This document shows positions 38,259 to 47,481 of a stretch of DNA of 64,000 nt, one piece after another. The DNA comes from Paracoccus aminovorans (GTDB lineage: Bacteria > Pseudomonadota > Alphaproteobacteria > Rhodobacterales > Rhodobacteraceae), in assembly GCF_001546115.1 (NCBI RefSeq), contig NZ_KQ955208.1:648491-712490 (forward strand). Direction: 5' to 3'. Numbering within the stretch: the stretch's first letter is position 1; every line of letters begins with the position of its first letter. Below the pieces are notes generated by a model. It saw nothing but the letters and a program-made list of their open reading frames with translations. It was not told the origin of the DNA and searched no databases. The position numbers and the translations under genes are program-made.

Positions 38259-39224
38259 ATGAGCTCGGCCAAGGATTTCAATGACCGGATGCTGTCGCTG
38301 GGCCTCGCCCGGGTCAGCGAGGCGGCCGCCCATGCCTCGGCCCGGCTGATCGGCCGCGGCGACGAGAAGGCCGCGGACCAGGCCGCCGTCAACGCCATGC
38401 GCGAGCAGCTCAACATGCTCGACATCAAGGGCGTCGTGGTCATCGGCGAGGGCGAGCGCGACGAGGCGCCGATGCTCTATATCGGCGAGGAGGTCGGCAC
38501 CGGCGACGGTCCCGAGGTGGACATCGCGCTGGACCCGCTGGAGGGCACCACGCTGACCGCCAAGGACATGCCGAACGCGCTGACCGTCATTGCCATGGCG
38601 CCGCGCGGCACGCTGCTGCATGCCCCCGACGTCTATATGGAGAAACTCGCCATCGGTCCGGGCTATGCCAGGGACGTGGTCAGCCTTGACATGGCGCCGG
38701 CCGAGCGCGTGCGGGCGCTGGCCAATGCGCGGGGCGTCAAGGACAGCGACATCACCGTCTGCATCCTCGAGCGTCCGCGCCACGAGGAATTGATCGCCGA
38801 GGTCCGCTCGACCGGCGCCGCGATCCGGCTGATCACCGACGGCGACGTCGCGGGCGTGATCCATTGCGCCGAGGCGGAGCTGACCGGCATCGACATGTAC
38901 ATGGGCTCGGGCGGCGCGCCCGAGGGCGTGCTGGCGGCCAGCGCGCTGAAATGCATGGGCGGGCAGATGTGGGGCAAGCTCTTGTTCCGCAACGAGGATG
39001 AGAAGGGCCGCGCCAAGAAGGCCGGCATCACCGACCTGGACCGGATCTATTCGCGCGACGAGCTGGTCACCGCCGACGTGATCTTCGCCGCCACCGGCGT
39101 CACCAACGGCTCGATCGTGGCCGGCGTCAAGCGCGAGCCGAACTACCTGCAGACCGAGACCATCCTGATGCGCTCGAAGACCGGCTCGGTGCGGCGCATG
39201 ATCTACCGCAACCCGGTCAAGTAA
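38259..39224 (+). CDS. glpX: Class II fructose-1,6-bisphosphatase
   Basis: A 321-residue Li+-sensitive phosphatase of gluconeogenesis. The metal-site signature is DPLEGTTLTAKD near residue 92, preceded by GEGERDEAPMLYIGE and followed by GDVAG and GSGGAPEGVLAA, all GlpX blocks. AAGGA lies before the ATG. In many alphaproteobacteria the order is hom-glpX-recJ; here hom is missing upstream (bolA is there instead), but recJ follows. Confidence 0.95.
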   Translation: MSSAKDFNDRMLSLGLARVSEAAAHASARLIGRGDEKAADQAAVNAMREQLNMLDIKGVVVIGEGERDEAPMLYIGEEVGTGDGPEVDIALDPLEGTTLTAKDMPNALTVIAMAPRGTLLHAPDVYMEKLAIGPGYARDVVSLDMAPAERVRALANARGVKDSDITVCILERPRHEELIAEVRSTGAAIRLITDGDVAGVIHCAEAELTGIDMYMGSGGAPEGVLAASALKCMGGQMWGKLLFRNEDEKGRAKKAGITDLDRIYSRDELVTADVIFAATGVTNGSIVAGVKREPNYLQTETILMRSKTGSVRRMIYRNPVK

Positions 39225-39271
39225 GCGGGCGGCATCTTGAACAGCGGGCGGTCATGGGGGATGAAGCCCGC

Positions 39272-41026
39272 ATGACCGCTTTGCTTTCGCCCGCCTTCCT
39301 TTCCGTCACCGCCTCGCTGACCGGCCGGTCGTGGCGCGGCCCCGAGACCAGCCTGGAACGCGCGGCGGAGGCGCTGGCCCAGGACAGCCGGCTGCCCCTG
39401 CCCGTCAGCCGCGTGCTGGCCGAGCGTGGCGTGCCGGCGCATGAGGCGCAGGCCTATCTGGACCCCAAGCTGCGCGACCTGCTGCCCGACCCGCAGCGGC
39501 TGCGCGACATGGACAAGGCGGCCGAGCGCATCACCGCCGCCGCCTTGTCCGGCCAGCGCATCGCCGTCTTTGCCGATTACGACGTGGACGGCGGCGCCTC
39601 GGCCGCGCTGCTGATCGACTGGCTGCGCCGCCAGGGCCGCGACGCGACGCTTTATATCCCCGACCGCATCGATGAGGGTTACGGCCCGAACGCCCCCGCC
39701 ATCGCCGCACTGTCGCAAAACCACGACCTGATCGTCTGCGTCGATTGCGGCACGCTGAGCCACGAGGCGCTGGCCGCCGCCACCTGCGACGTGGTCGTGC
39801 TGGACCACCACCAGGGCGGCGAGACGCTGCCGCCGGTTCTGGCCGTGGTGAACCCCAATCGCGCCGACGAGGACGGCGCCCTGGGCCACCTTTGCGCCGC
39901 AGGCGTCGTCTTCCTGACGCTGGTGCGCTGCAACAGCCTGCTGCGTGCCGCGGGCCATGATGCCCCCGACCTGATCCCGCTTCTGGACCTGGTGGCGCTG
40001 GCGACGGTGGCCGATGTGGCGCCGCTGGTCGGCGTCAACCGGGCCTTCGTGCGTCAGGGGCTGCTGATCATGGCCCGGCGCGGGCGGCCGGGGCTGGTGG
40101 CGCTGTCGGATGTGGCGCGGCTCGATTCGGCGCCGAACGCCTTTCACCTCGGTTTCCTGCTGGGGCCGCGCATCAATGCCGGCGGCCGTGTCGGGCGCGC
40201 CGACCTGGGGGCGCAGTGCCTGTCCTGCACCGATGCCGCGCTGGCGCAGCGCCTGGCGGCGGAACTGGACGAGCTGAACCGCGACCGCCGCGCCATCGAG
40301 GCCGCCGTCCGCGACGAGGCGCTGGCCCAGGTCGAGGCGCGCGGCGCCGGGACGCTGGCCTGGGCCGCCGGCCAGGGCTGGCATCCGGGCGTGGTCGGCA
40401 TCGTCGCCGCGCGGATGAAAGAGGCGACCAACCTGCCCTCGGTGGTGATCGGCGTCGAGGGCGGCATCGGCAAGGGCTCGGCGCGCTCGGTCCCGGGCGT
40501 CGACCTGGGACGCGCCGTGCAGCGCCTGGCCGCCGAGGGGCTGCTGCTGAAGGGCGGCGGCCATGCCATGGCGGCGGGGCTGACCGTGGAAGAGGCGCTG
40601 GTCCCCGCCGCGATGGAGCGGCTGGCGCAGCTGCTGTCGCGCGAGATGGCCGCGCGCAGCGGTGCGGGCGAGCTGCGCATCTCGGGCCTCTTGGACCCGG
40701 CCGGCGCCACGGTCGAGCTGATGCAGATGCTGGACCGGGCCGGACCCTTCGGCCAAGCGGCGCCGGCGCCGCGCTTTGCCTTTGCCGACCAGCTGATCGA
40801 CAGCGCCAGCACCATGGGCGACAGCCACCTGCGCCTGCGCTTCCGCAGCCCCGGCAGCCCGGTGCTGGAAGCGGTGGCCTGGGGCGCGATGGCTGGCCCG
40901 CTGGGTCCGGCCCTGCTGGGCGCGAAGGGCCGCCGATTCCACCTGGCCGGCAGGCTGGAGCTGTCGCAATGGGGTGGTCGCGAGCGGGTGCGCCTGCGCC
41001 TTGACGATGCCGCGCCGCTTGGTTGA
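39272..41026 (+). CDS. recJ: Single-stranded-DNA-specific exonuclease RecJ
   Basis: About 584 residues. The DHH phosphoesterase motifs are visible: FADYDVDGGASAALL (motif I), CVDCGT, VVLDHHQGG (DHH) and the DHHA1 end GGGHAMAAGLTVE. It degrades single-stranded DNA 5' to 3' in recombination and mismatch repair, using Mn/Mg. The motif VDCGT has Thr in place of Ser and lacks the usual N after G, common in the clade. Two starts are possible, 39254 and 39272; GGGGA 10 nt before favours 39272. Cotranscription with glpX is likely (47-bp gap). Confidence 0.95.
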   Translation: MTALLSPAFLSVTASLTGRSWRGPETSLERAAEALAQDSRLPLPVSRVLAERGVPAHEAQAYLDPKLRDLLPDPQRLRDMDKAAERITAAALSGQRIAVFADYDVDGGASAALLIDWLRRQGRDATLYIPDRIDEGYGPNAPAIAALSQNHDLIVCVDCGTLSHEALAAATCDVVVLDHHQGGETLPPVLAVVNPNRADEDGALGHLCAAGVVFLTLVRCNSLLRAAGHDAPDLIPLLDLVALATVADVAPLVGVNRAFVRQGLLIMARRGRPGLVALSDVARLDSAPNAFHLGFLLGPRINAGGRVGRADLGAQCLSCTDAALAQRLAAELDELNRDRRAIEAAVRDEALAQVEARGAGTLAWAAGQGWHPGVVGIVAARMKEATNLPSVVIGVEGGIGKGSARSVPGVDLGRAVQRLAAEGLLLKGGGHAMAAGLTVEEALVPAAMERLAQLLSREMAARSGAGELRISGLLDPAGATVELMQMLDRAGPFGQAAPAPRFAFADQLIDSASTMGDSHLRLRFRSPGSPVLEAVAWGAMAGPLGPALLGAKGRRFHLAGRLELSQWGGRERVRLRLDDAAPLG

Positions 41027-41138
41027 AGGACCGCGAAAAAACTTCCCGCCCGGGCGATTTTTCCGCTTGCAGCCCTGCGGCCCAAGCCCTAAACACCGCC
41101 CCACGCCGCCGGCACAGACCTTGGCGGAACAAGAAAGT

Positions 41139-41213
41139 GGCCCGTTCGTCTATCGGTTAGGACGTCAGGTTTTCAACCTGAAAAGAGGGGTTCGACTCCC
41201 CTACGGGCTGCCA
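41139..41213 (+). tRNA. tRNA-Glu (UUC), copy 1
   Basis: GGCCCGT acceptor (41139-41145) pairs with ACGGGCT, and CCA is encoded (41211-41213). The anticodon loop TTTTCAA gives UUC; T arm GGGGTTCGACTCCCC is perfect. Identical to the copy at 44619. Confidence 0.96.
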
Positions 41214-41334
41214 CTTTCCACAATTTCTCTTTACTTTCACACAGTTGCATGGTGACATTGTCTAACCTACCGCCAAGGTTAGACAACTTCCGTTCTGTTT
41301 TTGCCCCGGAAAATTCGAAACAAGCCCTGGTCGG

Positions 41335-42115
41335 TCAGTTGCGCCCGGCCGAGCCCTTTTCGTGTAGGTCGCACCCTCTTTCGGGGTCGCATGTGCAAAG
41401 GAAGCTCATCACCTCAAGTTCTGTCCCGCCTTCCTCTGCGATCCGCGTCGCCTGCCCCTTACGCAGGCCATGCGCGAGCAATGCGGAAGCCCATCGCCTT
41501 GCATTGATCCTTGAACCAATTGTCGAACGTCTCGGGCTTGTAAGGCCGTCCCTCGCCGTGGGTGAGAAACAACATCCGGCCGGAAGGCACATGCCGCAGC
41601 TCGTCGGTCAATTCAGGCAGGATCGGGTAGTCGCCGCCAGTCTCGGTCTTGTGCCGCCGGTATCTGATCCGGTTGCCCTTGATGTTCTGCCAGCCAAGGC
41701 GGAGCACATCTTGGCGCGCGGCACCGTGTTCATCATGAGCAGATCAGCCAGCCTGGGTTTGCTGCCTGGCTTGTGGAATGCCAGAAACTGCGCAGTCTCG
41801 GCCTCGGTCCAGGTGTGGTATCCATCCTGGTTTTCCCTGCGCCGACCTGCATACTTGGCCGGACCGTGTTTCAGATCGGTCCACAAGCCGGGAAAAGCCA
41901 GCGAAGGGATTGCGGGGCTTTCTCTTCTGCGCAGCAATTCGTCAGGATCAGGCCCGACGCCCGCGGCAGGCGCGGCTCCCATCGGATAGATAATGACCTT
42001 TCCCGTGACATGATTCACCTCGATCTGGCCGATGGCAACGCCGCCGGCCATAGCACCCTTCACGGATCGCTGGATCTCGGATCCGGTTACAGAGGTGGTT
42101 CGATTGATCTGAACA
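41335..42115 (-). pseudogene. Tyrosine recombinase (phage integrase) pseudogene
   Basis: Integrase sequence is spread over three minus-strand frames. Upstream: a small phage-type stretch (SEIQRSVKGAMAGG, about 42081) and then YHTWTEAETAQFLAFHKPG, the start of the catalytic domain. Next frame: LRLGWQNIKGNRIRYRRHKTE and MLFLTHGEGRPYKPETFDNW. Last frame: HGLRKGQATRIAEEGG, holding the HxxR box, then SFLCTCDPERG. The terminal catalytic Tyr is not seen in the family position. At least two frameshifts have therefore inactivated it, and its 5' end is next to the IS3 remnant. Related to Rhodobacteraceae genomic-island integrases. Confidence 0.8.
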
Positions 42116-42151
42116 GGTCCTGGGCGATTTCCAAGTGGTTTTCTGCCTCGG

Positions 42152-43290
42152 TTATGCCGCTGCCGCTTCGGGCATTGGCGGGGTGAAGTAGGCCTGATCG
42201 GGCGTTTTCCCGTCAAGCGATGAATGCGGACGGCGGCTGTTGTAAAAGCCGAGATAGCGGCCGATCCCGGCGCGGGGCTCAGACACGCTGGCATAGGCCC
42301 GCAGGTAGACCTCCTCGTATTTGACCGTCCGCCACAGACGCTCGACGAAGACGTTGTCGCGCCAGGCGCCTTTGCCATCCATGTGGACTTGATCTCTCGG
42401 GCGGCCAGAACCTTGATGAAGTCGATGGACGTAAACTGGCTTCCCTGAGCCGTGTTGAATAGCTCGGGCGTGCCGTGACGTGCCAGTGCCTCCGCGACGG
42501 CTTCCTTGCAGAACTCGGCCTCCAGCGTGATCGACACCCGCCATGCCAGGACACGGCTTCGGTGAACCAGTCGAGCACGGCAGCCAGATAGATGAACCCG
42601 CGGGCCATGGGAATGTAGGTGATGTCCATCGCCCAGACCTGGTTGGGCCGGGTGTCGGCAGCTTCCTGAGCAGATAGGGGTAGATCTTGTGCCCCCGGCG
42701 CTGGCTTCGAGGTGTTAGGTCGGCGGTAGAGCGCCTCGATGCCCATGCGCTTCATCAGCGTGGCAACGTGCAGCCGCCCGGCCTTGAACCCTTCCTGAAC
42801 CAGCAGCCCCTGCAGCATCCAGTTGCCCGCGAAGGGGAATTCCATGTGCAGCTTGTCGATGCGGTGCATCAGCTTGAGATCGGCAGCCGACACCGGACCG
42901 GGCTTGTAATAGACGCTGCCCCGGCTGATCCCCAACACGATGGCCTGGCGGCTGACGCTGAGCTTCGCAGTGAGGTCGATCATCTTTTTGCGCTCGGCAA
43001 CAGACCCGCCTTGCCGAGCGCGCCGGACAAAAAATCGTTCTCCAGCGTCAGCTCTCCGATCTTTGCATGCAGGGTCTTCACATCGACGATCGGTTCTGGC
43101 TCAGCTTTCGCGGCTTCGCCGAACACCCCGGTCGCGCCCTCGAGCAGCTGGTCACGCCACTGCTTGATCTGGTTCGGATGCACGTCGAAATCCTGCGCCA
43201 GCTCGATCAGCGTCTTCTCGCCCTTGATCGCGGCTGCCGCCACCTTCGCCTTGAAGGCCGGGTGTGGTTCCGGCGCGGTCGTCTTCCCAT
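42152..43290 (-). pseudogene. IS3-family transposase (orfA/orfB), inactivated by frameshifts
   Basis: OrfA: an N-terminal start MGRRPRRNHT at 43290 goes out of frame within 12 codons of the true continuation (AAAAIKGEKTLIELAQDFDV; leucine-zipper part KTLHAKIGELTLENDFL). OrfB: ISRGSVYYKPG, RPNQVWAMDITYIPMARGFIYL (first catalytic Asp), then a frameshift near 42545, LFNTAQGSQFTSIDFI, another near 42375, and ERLWRTVKYEEVYLRAY ... GFYNSRRPHSSLDGKTPDQAYF (Glu region). At least three disabling shifts in addition to the normal orfA/B slip. Terminal repeats could not be resolved by eye. Confidence 0.88.
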
Positions 43291-43398
43291 GGTCTTCTCC
43301 TCGCTCGCAGCATCATGCTGCCCAATCGCCGGGAAATTGATCCACTGGATCAATTTCTGGCCCGGCTCATACGCGGAAAATCCACTTATCCCGGCTGT

Positions 43399-43611
43399 TC
43401 AGATTTCCGGAGCCACCTTTGTGCTACGCCGCTGTGCCGCCAGAATCTCGAGGCTTTCGACGGCTTCCTCGCATCCAGTGCCCCGGCCTGGTCGTATCTG
43501 TTCCGCCCCGCGCTGAACCGCGAGCTGCCACAGACCGTAGCCCGCGAGCGGGCCGACGCCGCAGCCGAGATCGCGGCGCAGCTGGGCCTGCCGCCCGACG
43601 CGCTGGACTGA
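43399..43611 (+). pseudogene. 3' fragment of an unidentified gene
   Basis: An open stretch ending in FLASSAPAWSYLFRPALNRE and ELPQTVARERADAAAEIAAQ...DALD with a stop at 43611. It reads like the C-terminus of a phage-type protein whose 5' part was lost beside the IS3 insertion; no start codon or ribosome site is near. The family is unknown. Confidence 0.4.
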
Positions 43612-43708
43612 CAATCGCATATCGCGGTGCCTGGTTGGGGGTGGCCGCGATCCAGCCCGAGGCGGAAGGCAGGGACCGCCTCGGGTGCTTTCGGGAAAGG
43701 AACGCGAC

Positions 43709-44032
43709 ATGAGCAACGGGGATAACCTGGACAGCATCTTGGCGGACATGACGGCCGCGCGTGGCTGGTTCGATCACATGATGGGCCGGATCGAGGCGCT
43801 GATGAACGGAGACGTTAACGGGGGGTTAAATGCCCCTGTTACCACGGCTGATCCCGCGTCCCAGAATGGCATGGAGGCCAAACTTGTGGCCTTCGTCAGC
43901 GCCCGGCTGGGCGACATGACGGATCTGGGGGTCGCGCTGGCGGTCTCCGAGCAATTCCCCGATTGCCCGGGGATCACCATGGCACAGATCGGCGCGCTCC
44001 GGCAGGCCGAGCGGTGGAAGCATGGCCGCTGA
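43709..44032 (+). CDS. Hypothetical protein of the tRNA-Glu element
   Basis: 107 residues; GGGAAAGGA stands 7 nt before ATG 43709. The product is helical and acidic, with AARGWFDHMMGRIEALMNGD and LGDMTDLGVALAVSEQFPDCPGI segments, and ends AERWKHGR. I recognise no named domain; the style fits small prophage proteins of Rhodobacteraceae. The stop overlaps the start of the next gene (11 bp), which supports a real two-gene phage unit. Confidence 0.55.
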   Translation: MSNGDNLDSILADMTAARGWFDHMMGRIEALMNGDVNGGLNAPVTTADPASQNGMEAKLVAFVSARLGDMTDLGVALAVSEQFPDCPGITMAQIGALRQAERWKHGR

Positions 44033-44450
44033 TCCCCTGGCCGCAATCGACATTGCCCTGGCCGAGGTGGGCATCGCCGCCTCCGCACTCGACCGCCTGG
44101 GCCGCGCCTTGACCACGCTGCGGCAATCGCATCTGGACGGCCGTCTTTCGGACCTTCCGCCCTGCGACGTGCCGGTGATCGAGCATCGCCGCGAGCACCG
44201 CATGGGCCGCGCCCCCAAGATCGACGCCGATCCCGAACTGCCGGCCTTCATCTTGGCGCGCCTTGACCGACTGACCTATCACCAGATCGCGGCCGAGATT
44301 GCGGCGCACTTCCCGCCTGCGCGCCATGTCCACCCGGCCACGTCCACCGCTGGGCGCAGCGTCATCGGCGACTGCAACGACGCGCGATCTTCTCCGATAA
44401 GCGCGAGACCTCTGTGGGTCTTCGCAGATCAATTGCGGATTAATTGGTGA
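44022..44450 (+). CDS. Phage-type protein, C-terminus probably altered
   Basis: 142 residues. The middle part, GRAPKIDADPELPAFILARL then YHQIAAEIAAHF, resembles the helix-turn-helix region of small phage DNA-binding or packaging proteins, where a DxDxELxxFI.R block precedes an 'xIAxE' helix. After HPATSTAGRSV the sequence turns atypical and ends QLRINW beside a short direct repeat (GATTAATTGGT twice, 44437-44470), so the true end is probably lost by a frameshift or deletion. Function unknown; overlaps the preceding gene. Confidence 0.5.
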   Translation: MAADPLAAIDIALAEVGIAASALDRLGRALTTLRQSHLDGRLSDLPPCDVPVIEHRREHRMGRAPKIDADPELPAFILARLDRLTYHQIAAEIAAHFPPARHVHPATSTAGRSVIGDCNDARSSPISARPLWVFADQLRINW

Positions 44451-44618
44451 CACTGCAGATTAATTGGTTACGGAACATCGGCCGGACCAAACAGCCGCGG
44501 CGCCTTTGCCTGCGGCGAATTCCCTGCTCCGCCTTGGAAAAATTTCCCGCCGGAACATCGCGCCGCCCCTTGCGCGAGCGGCAAAGCTGGCCTAAATGTC
44601 CGCATCGCCGGCGCGCGT

Positions 44619-44693
44619 GGCCCGTTCGTCTATCGGTTAGGACGTCAGGTTTTCAACCTGAAAAGAGGGGTTCGACTCCCCTACGGGCTGCCA
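44619..44693 (+). tRNA. tRNA-Glu (UUC), copy 2
   Basis: Same 75 bases as copy 1, with intact acceptor, anticodon UUC and encoded CCA. The short T-rich hairpin at 44858-44889 may terminate the transcript. Confidence 0.96.
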
Positions 44694-44857
44694 GCTTTCC
44701 CCGCATTGCCGCCGCGCAGCCCCCGGGACACATCCATAGGTAATACTACGAATAGCAAGCGGCGGCCGGTGGCTGTAGCTTGATCCTGCTTTTAGTACGA
44801 AGCTCTTGAGACCCGCTTCCGCAGTGCGCATAACCCACCGCTGCGGAATACCAGACA

Positions 44858-44889
44858 GCCTCGCTCCTCCTTGGGGAGCGGGGCTTTTT
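44858..44889 (+). terminator. Terminator downstream of tRNA-Glu copy 2
   Basis: GCCTCGCTCC (44858-44867) and GGAGCGGGGC (44875-44884; one G-T pair) followed by TTTTT. A further perfect inverted repeat TTCCGCAG/CTGCGGAA stands at 44816-44847 in the same gap; its role is unknown. It ends just before the convergent MFS gene. Confidence 0.75.
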
Positions 44890-44894
44890 CATGC

Positions 44895-46109
44895 TCAGCC
44901 CTCGCGCACGCGCCGCATCAGCCAGGCGGCCAGGCCCGAGCAGGCCAGCGTCGCCAGCAGCATCGGCCGCACCGTGCCGTCGTAGAGCAGCCCGACCGGC
45001 GCCGCAATCACCACCGCCCCCAGCGTCGAAACCGCCCCCACGACCGATGCCGCCATACCGGCGACATGGCCCATGCGCTGCAAAGCCATGGCATTGAGAT
45101 TGCCGAAGGTCACGCCGGCCATGAAGAACACGCTGACCGCCCAGAAGAAGAAGGCCGGGAAGCGCAGCGCCTGCGGCAGCAGGTCGCCAAAGACCAGCAC
45201 CATCATCACCGCCGAGACCACGACCTGCATCCAATAGGCCATGGTCACGATGCGCCGCATTCCCAGCCGCACCACGTAGCGCGCATTCAGCACCGTGCCG
45301 CTGCCCGAGAGCAGCGCCATGCCGGCGAACCACAGCGGGAAATCGTCGCCCTTGCCATAAGTCTGCACGAAAAGCTGCTGCGCCGAGCTCAGCAGCGCGA
45401 ACATCTGGCCGAAGCCCAGCGTCATCACCAGCGTCACCAGCTGCACCTGCCGGTCGCAAAGCACCTCGCGCGCGGCCGAGGCAAGGCTGCGCAGGCTCAG
45501 CGCCCGCCGTGCGGCGGGCGGCAGGGTCTCGGGCCGGCGCAGGTGCAGCCAGCCGCCGCCCAGGGCCGCCATGACAACAAAGGAGCCGAAGACGCCGCGC
45601 CAGCCGACCAGATGGATGACGATCGCCCCGATCGAGGGCGCCACGGCCGGCACCAGGATGAAGATCATCATCACGAAGCTGGTGATCCGCGCCATCTCGC
45701 GGCCCTGATAGAGGTCGCGCACCATGGCCAGCGCCACGATGCGCGGCGCGGCGGCACCCAGGCCCTGCACGAAGCGCGCCACCAGCAGCAGTTCCAGCGA
45801 ATCGGCAAAGATCGCCGCCACGGCGGCCAGCGCATAGAGCAGGAAGCCGGCCAGGATTACCGGCTTACGCCCCAGCGCGTCCGACAGCGGCCCGCCGGCC
45901 AGCAGCCCCAGGCCCAGCCCGCCCACGAAGGCGGTCAGCACCAGCTGCGCCCGGTTGACGTTATCCGGGGTCAGTTCGGCCGCGATCTCGGGCAGCGCCG
46001 GCAGCATAGAGTCGATGGAAAAGGCGATGACGGCAAAGATCAGCGCCAGCATGGCGATGAATTCCGGCAGCGGCTGGCTGCGCGACGGGGGGAATTGGGG
46101 ATCGGGCAT
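44895..46109 (-). CDS. MFS drug exporter, Bcr/CflA family
   Basis: A 404-residue transporter with about 12 membrane helices. The loop 2-3 motif of 12-TM drug/H+ antiporters appears as GGPLSDALGRKPVIL, and helix 5 has the PAVAPSIGAIV antiporter motif. The N-terminal EFIAMLALIFAVIAFSIDSMLPALPEIAAEL is characteristic of Bcr/CflA, which export small antibiotics or sulfonamides. ATG 46109 has GGAAG 5 nt upstream; an ATG at 46121 is less supported. Single gene, divergent from the DUF1489 gene. Substrate unknown. Confidence 0.9.
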   Translation of the reverse strand: MPDPQFPPSRSQPLPEFIAMLALIFAVIAFSIDSMLPALPEIAAELTPDNVNRAQLVLTAFVGGLGLGLLAGGPLSDALGRKPVILAGFLLYALAAVAAIFADSLELLLVARFVQGLGAAAPRIVALAMVRDLYQGREMARITSFVMMIFILVPAVAPSIGAIVIHLVGWRGVFGSFVVMAALGGGWLHLRRPETLPPAARRALSLRSLASAAREVLCDRQVQLVTLVMTLGFGQMFALLSSAQQLFVQTYGKGDDFPLWFAGMALLSGSGTVLNARYVVRLGMRRIVTMAYWMQVVVSAVMMVLVFGDLLPQALRFPAFFFWAVSVFFMAGVTFGNLNAMALQRMGHVAGMAASVVGAVSTLGAVVIAAPVGLLYDGTVRPMLLATLACSGLAAWLMRRVREG

Positions 46110-46208
46110 GATGTCTTCCATGGCTGCGCCCCCCGCGCCTATCGTCGCAGGCGCCGCGGTTCAAGGCCGCGCGGTTGCACGCCGCCGCGACTGGGCTATA
46201 TCTGGCGC

Positions 46209-46631
46209 ATGACCGCATCGCTCAACCTGATGAAGCTCTGTGTCGGCTGCGACGACCCGGCCGAGCTTGCGCAATGGCAGCAGCACCGCTTTCAGGGCGG
46301 CCCGGCGCGCCATGTCACCCGCATGTGGCCCAAGCGCGAGGCCGAGCTGCTGGACGGCGGCTCGATCTACTGGGTGTTCAAGGGGGTGATGCAGGCGCGC
46401 CAGCGCATCCTGCGCCTCGACGAGGTCAAGGGCGAGGACGGCATCCGCCGCTGCGCCCTGATCCTCGACCCGCAGCTGCTGCGCGTGGCCGCGGTGCCGC
46501 GCCGGCCGTTCCAGGGCTGGCGCTATCTCGCGGCCAAGGATGCCCCCCCGGACCTGCCGCCGGGCCGCGAGGACGAGCCCGGCCTGCCGGCGGAAATTGC
46601 CCGGGCGCTGGCCGACATGGGCCTGCGCTAG
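46209..46631 (+). CDS. DUF1489 family protein
   Basis: A 140-residue alphaproteobacterial protein of unknown function, recognisable by LNLMKLCVGCDDPAELAQWQ, TRMWPKREAELLDGGSIYWVFKG and VMQARQRILRLDE. No signal peptide or membrane segment. Its stop codon is TAG, of which TA belongs to the host sequence and G is the first base of IS copy 1 inserted here; the protein is thus left whole. Divergent from the MFS gene. Confidence 0.88.
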   Translation: MTASLNLMKLCVGCDDPAELAQWQQHRFQGGPARHVTRMWPKREAELLDGGSIYWVFKGVMQARQRILRLDEVKGEDGIRRCALILDPQLLRVAAVPRRPFQGWRYLAAKDAPPDLPPGREDEPGLPAEIARALADMGLR

Positions 46632-47481
46632 GTGGTGTTGACAAAAGGGATTCACAGGGTGGCCTGATCGTGATTCAAGCTGGTACCTGCAATGGAGACC
46701 AGCTTGGCACGAGACCTGATGTCGGACGAGGAATGGGCGTTTCATGAGCGCTTCATTCTGGCCGTGCGCGCCCCGAACGGGCGCAAGCCCGCAAATCACC
46801 GCCTTGTTCTTGATGGGATTTTCTGGATCGCGCGGACCGGCTCTCCTTGGCGCGACCTCCCAGAAGAGTTCGGAAAGTGGTCCAGTGTCTACCGCCAGTT
46901 CCGGCGCTGGACCCTGGCGGGGTTGTGGGAGCAGATCCTCGAAGCGCTGAACGAAAGTCGGATCGTGCCGGATGCGCTCCAGATGATCGACAGCACCGTG
47001 ATCCGCGCCCATCATCAGGCAGCGGGCGCAAAAGGGGGACTCCAAGACAGGGTTTTGGCCGTTCAAGAGGTGGTTTCACGACCAAGGTCCACCTGCGCGT
47101 CAATGCTGCCGGGCTGCCAATGAGGTCGGACATCACGCCGGGCCAGACATCGGACTACCTGGGCTTTGATCTGGTCATGGACGACAACCTGCCGGAGCCT
47201 TGCATCCTGCTGGCCGATCGCGGCTATGACTCCGACAAGGTTCGCAAAACCATGGAGGCGCGTAGCATCCTGCCGGTGGTCCCGATGCGCAAGTCTCGCA
47301 GGCTCCGTGTCGCTGTCGATCGCAGGCTCTACCGGCTGCGGAACCTTGTCGAGCGGTGCTTCAACAAGCTCAAGAACGCTCGCCGTGTCGCCACCCGCTA
47401 CGACAAGACCGCCGAAAGCTTCCTTGGCTTCATCGATATCACGTCGATCCGCCTCTGGCTCCGCCATTTGTCAACATGACC
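46631..47481 (+). mobile_element. IS5-family (IS427-type) insertion sequence, copy 1, 851 bp
   Basis: Bounded by imperfect inverted ends (left GGTGGTGTTGACAAA, right end reads GGTCATGTTGACAAA on the other strand) and a TA target duplication (46629-46630, 47482-47483). Target CTAG, as typical for the IS427 group. In this copy one base in the transposase differs from the three copies further right (A at 46874, G there), a synonymous change. Confidence 0.93.
46692..47479 (+). CDS. IS427-type transposase, two overlapping frames (programmed -1 shift), copy 1
   Basis: The first frame (46692-47123, 143 residues) holds the N-terminal DDE region: SDEEWAFHERFIL, RKPANHRLVLDGIFWIARTG, SSVYRQFRRW and the first catalytic Asp in MIDSTVIRAHH. 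The second frame (to 47479) holds GGFTTKVHLRVNA, LLADRGYDSDKVR (second Asp) and ERCFNKLKNARRVATRYDKT (Glu region). The heptamer A AAA GGG at 47030-47036, in the first-frame phase, is a -1 slip site that joins them into one transposase of about 260 residues. It looks intact. Confidence 0.92.

Larger units (their letters stand above)
41214..44618. mobile_element. Decayed integrative element between duplicate tRNA-Glu genes
   Basis: 3.4 kb between two identical tRNA-Glu genes. It contains, from left: a frameshifted tyrosine integrase, a dead IS3-type transposase inserted into its 5' region, a 3' gene fragment and two phage-like plus-strand genes. Tyrosine integrases often target tRNA 3' ends, so a tRNA-Glu was probably the attachment site. 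The second tRNA-Glu has a related upstream sequence to the first (around 41040 and 44540), so an ancient tandem tRNA pair entered by an element is as likely as a duplication made by integration. No gene in it seems functional for mobility. Confidence 0.7.

Noticed and set aside
42403..44472. Plus-strand frames opposite the IS3 remnant
   Set aside because: They are complements of transposase sequence.
44637..44831. Minus-strand frame across tRNA-Glu copy 2
   Set aside because: Part of it is the antisense of the tRNA, a common false prediction.
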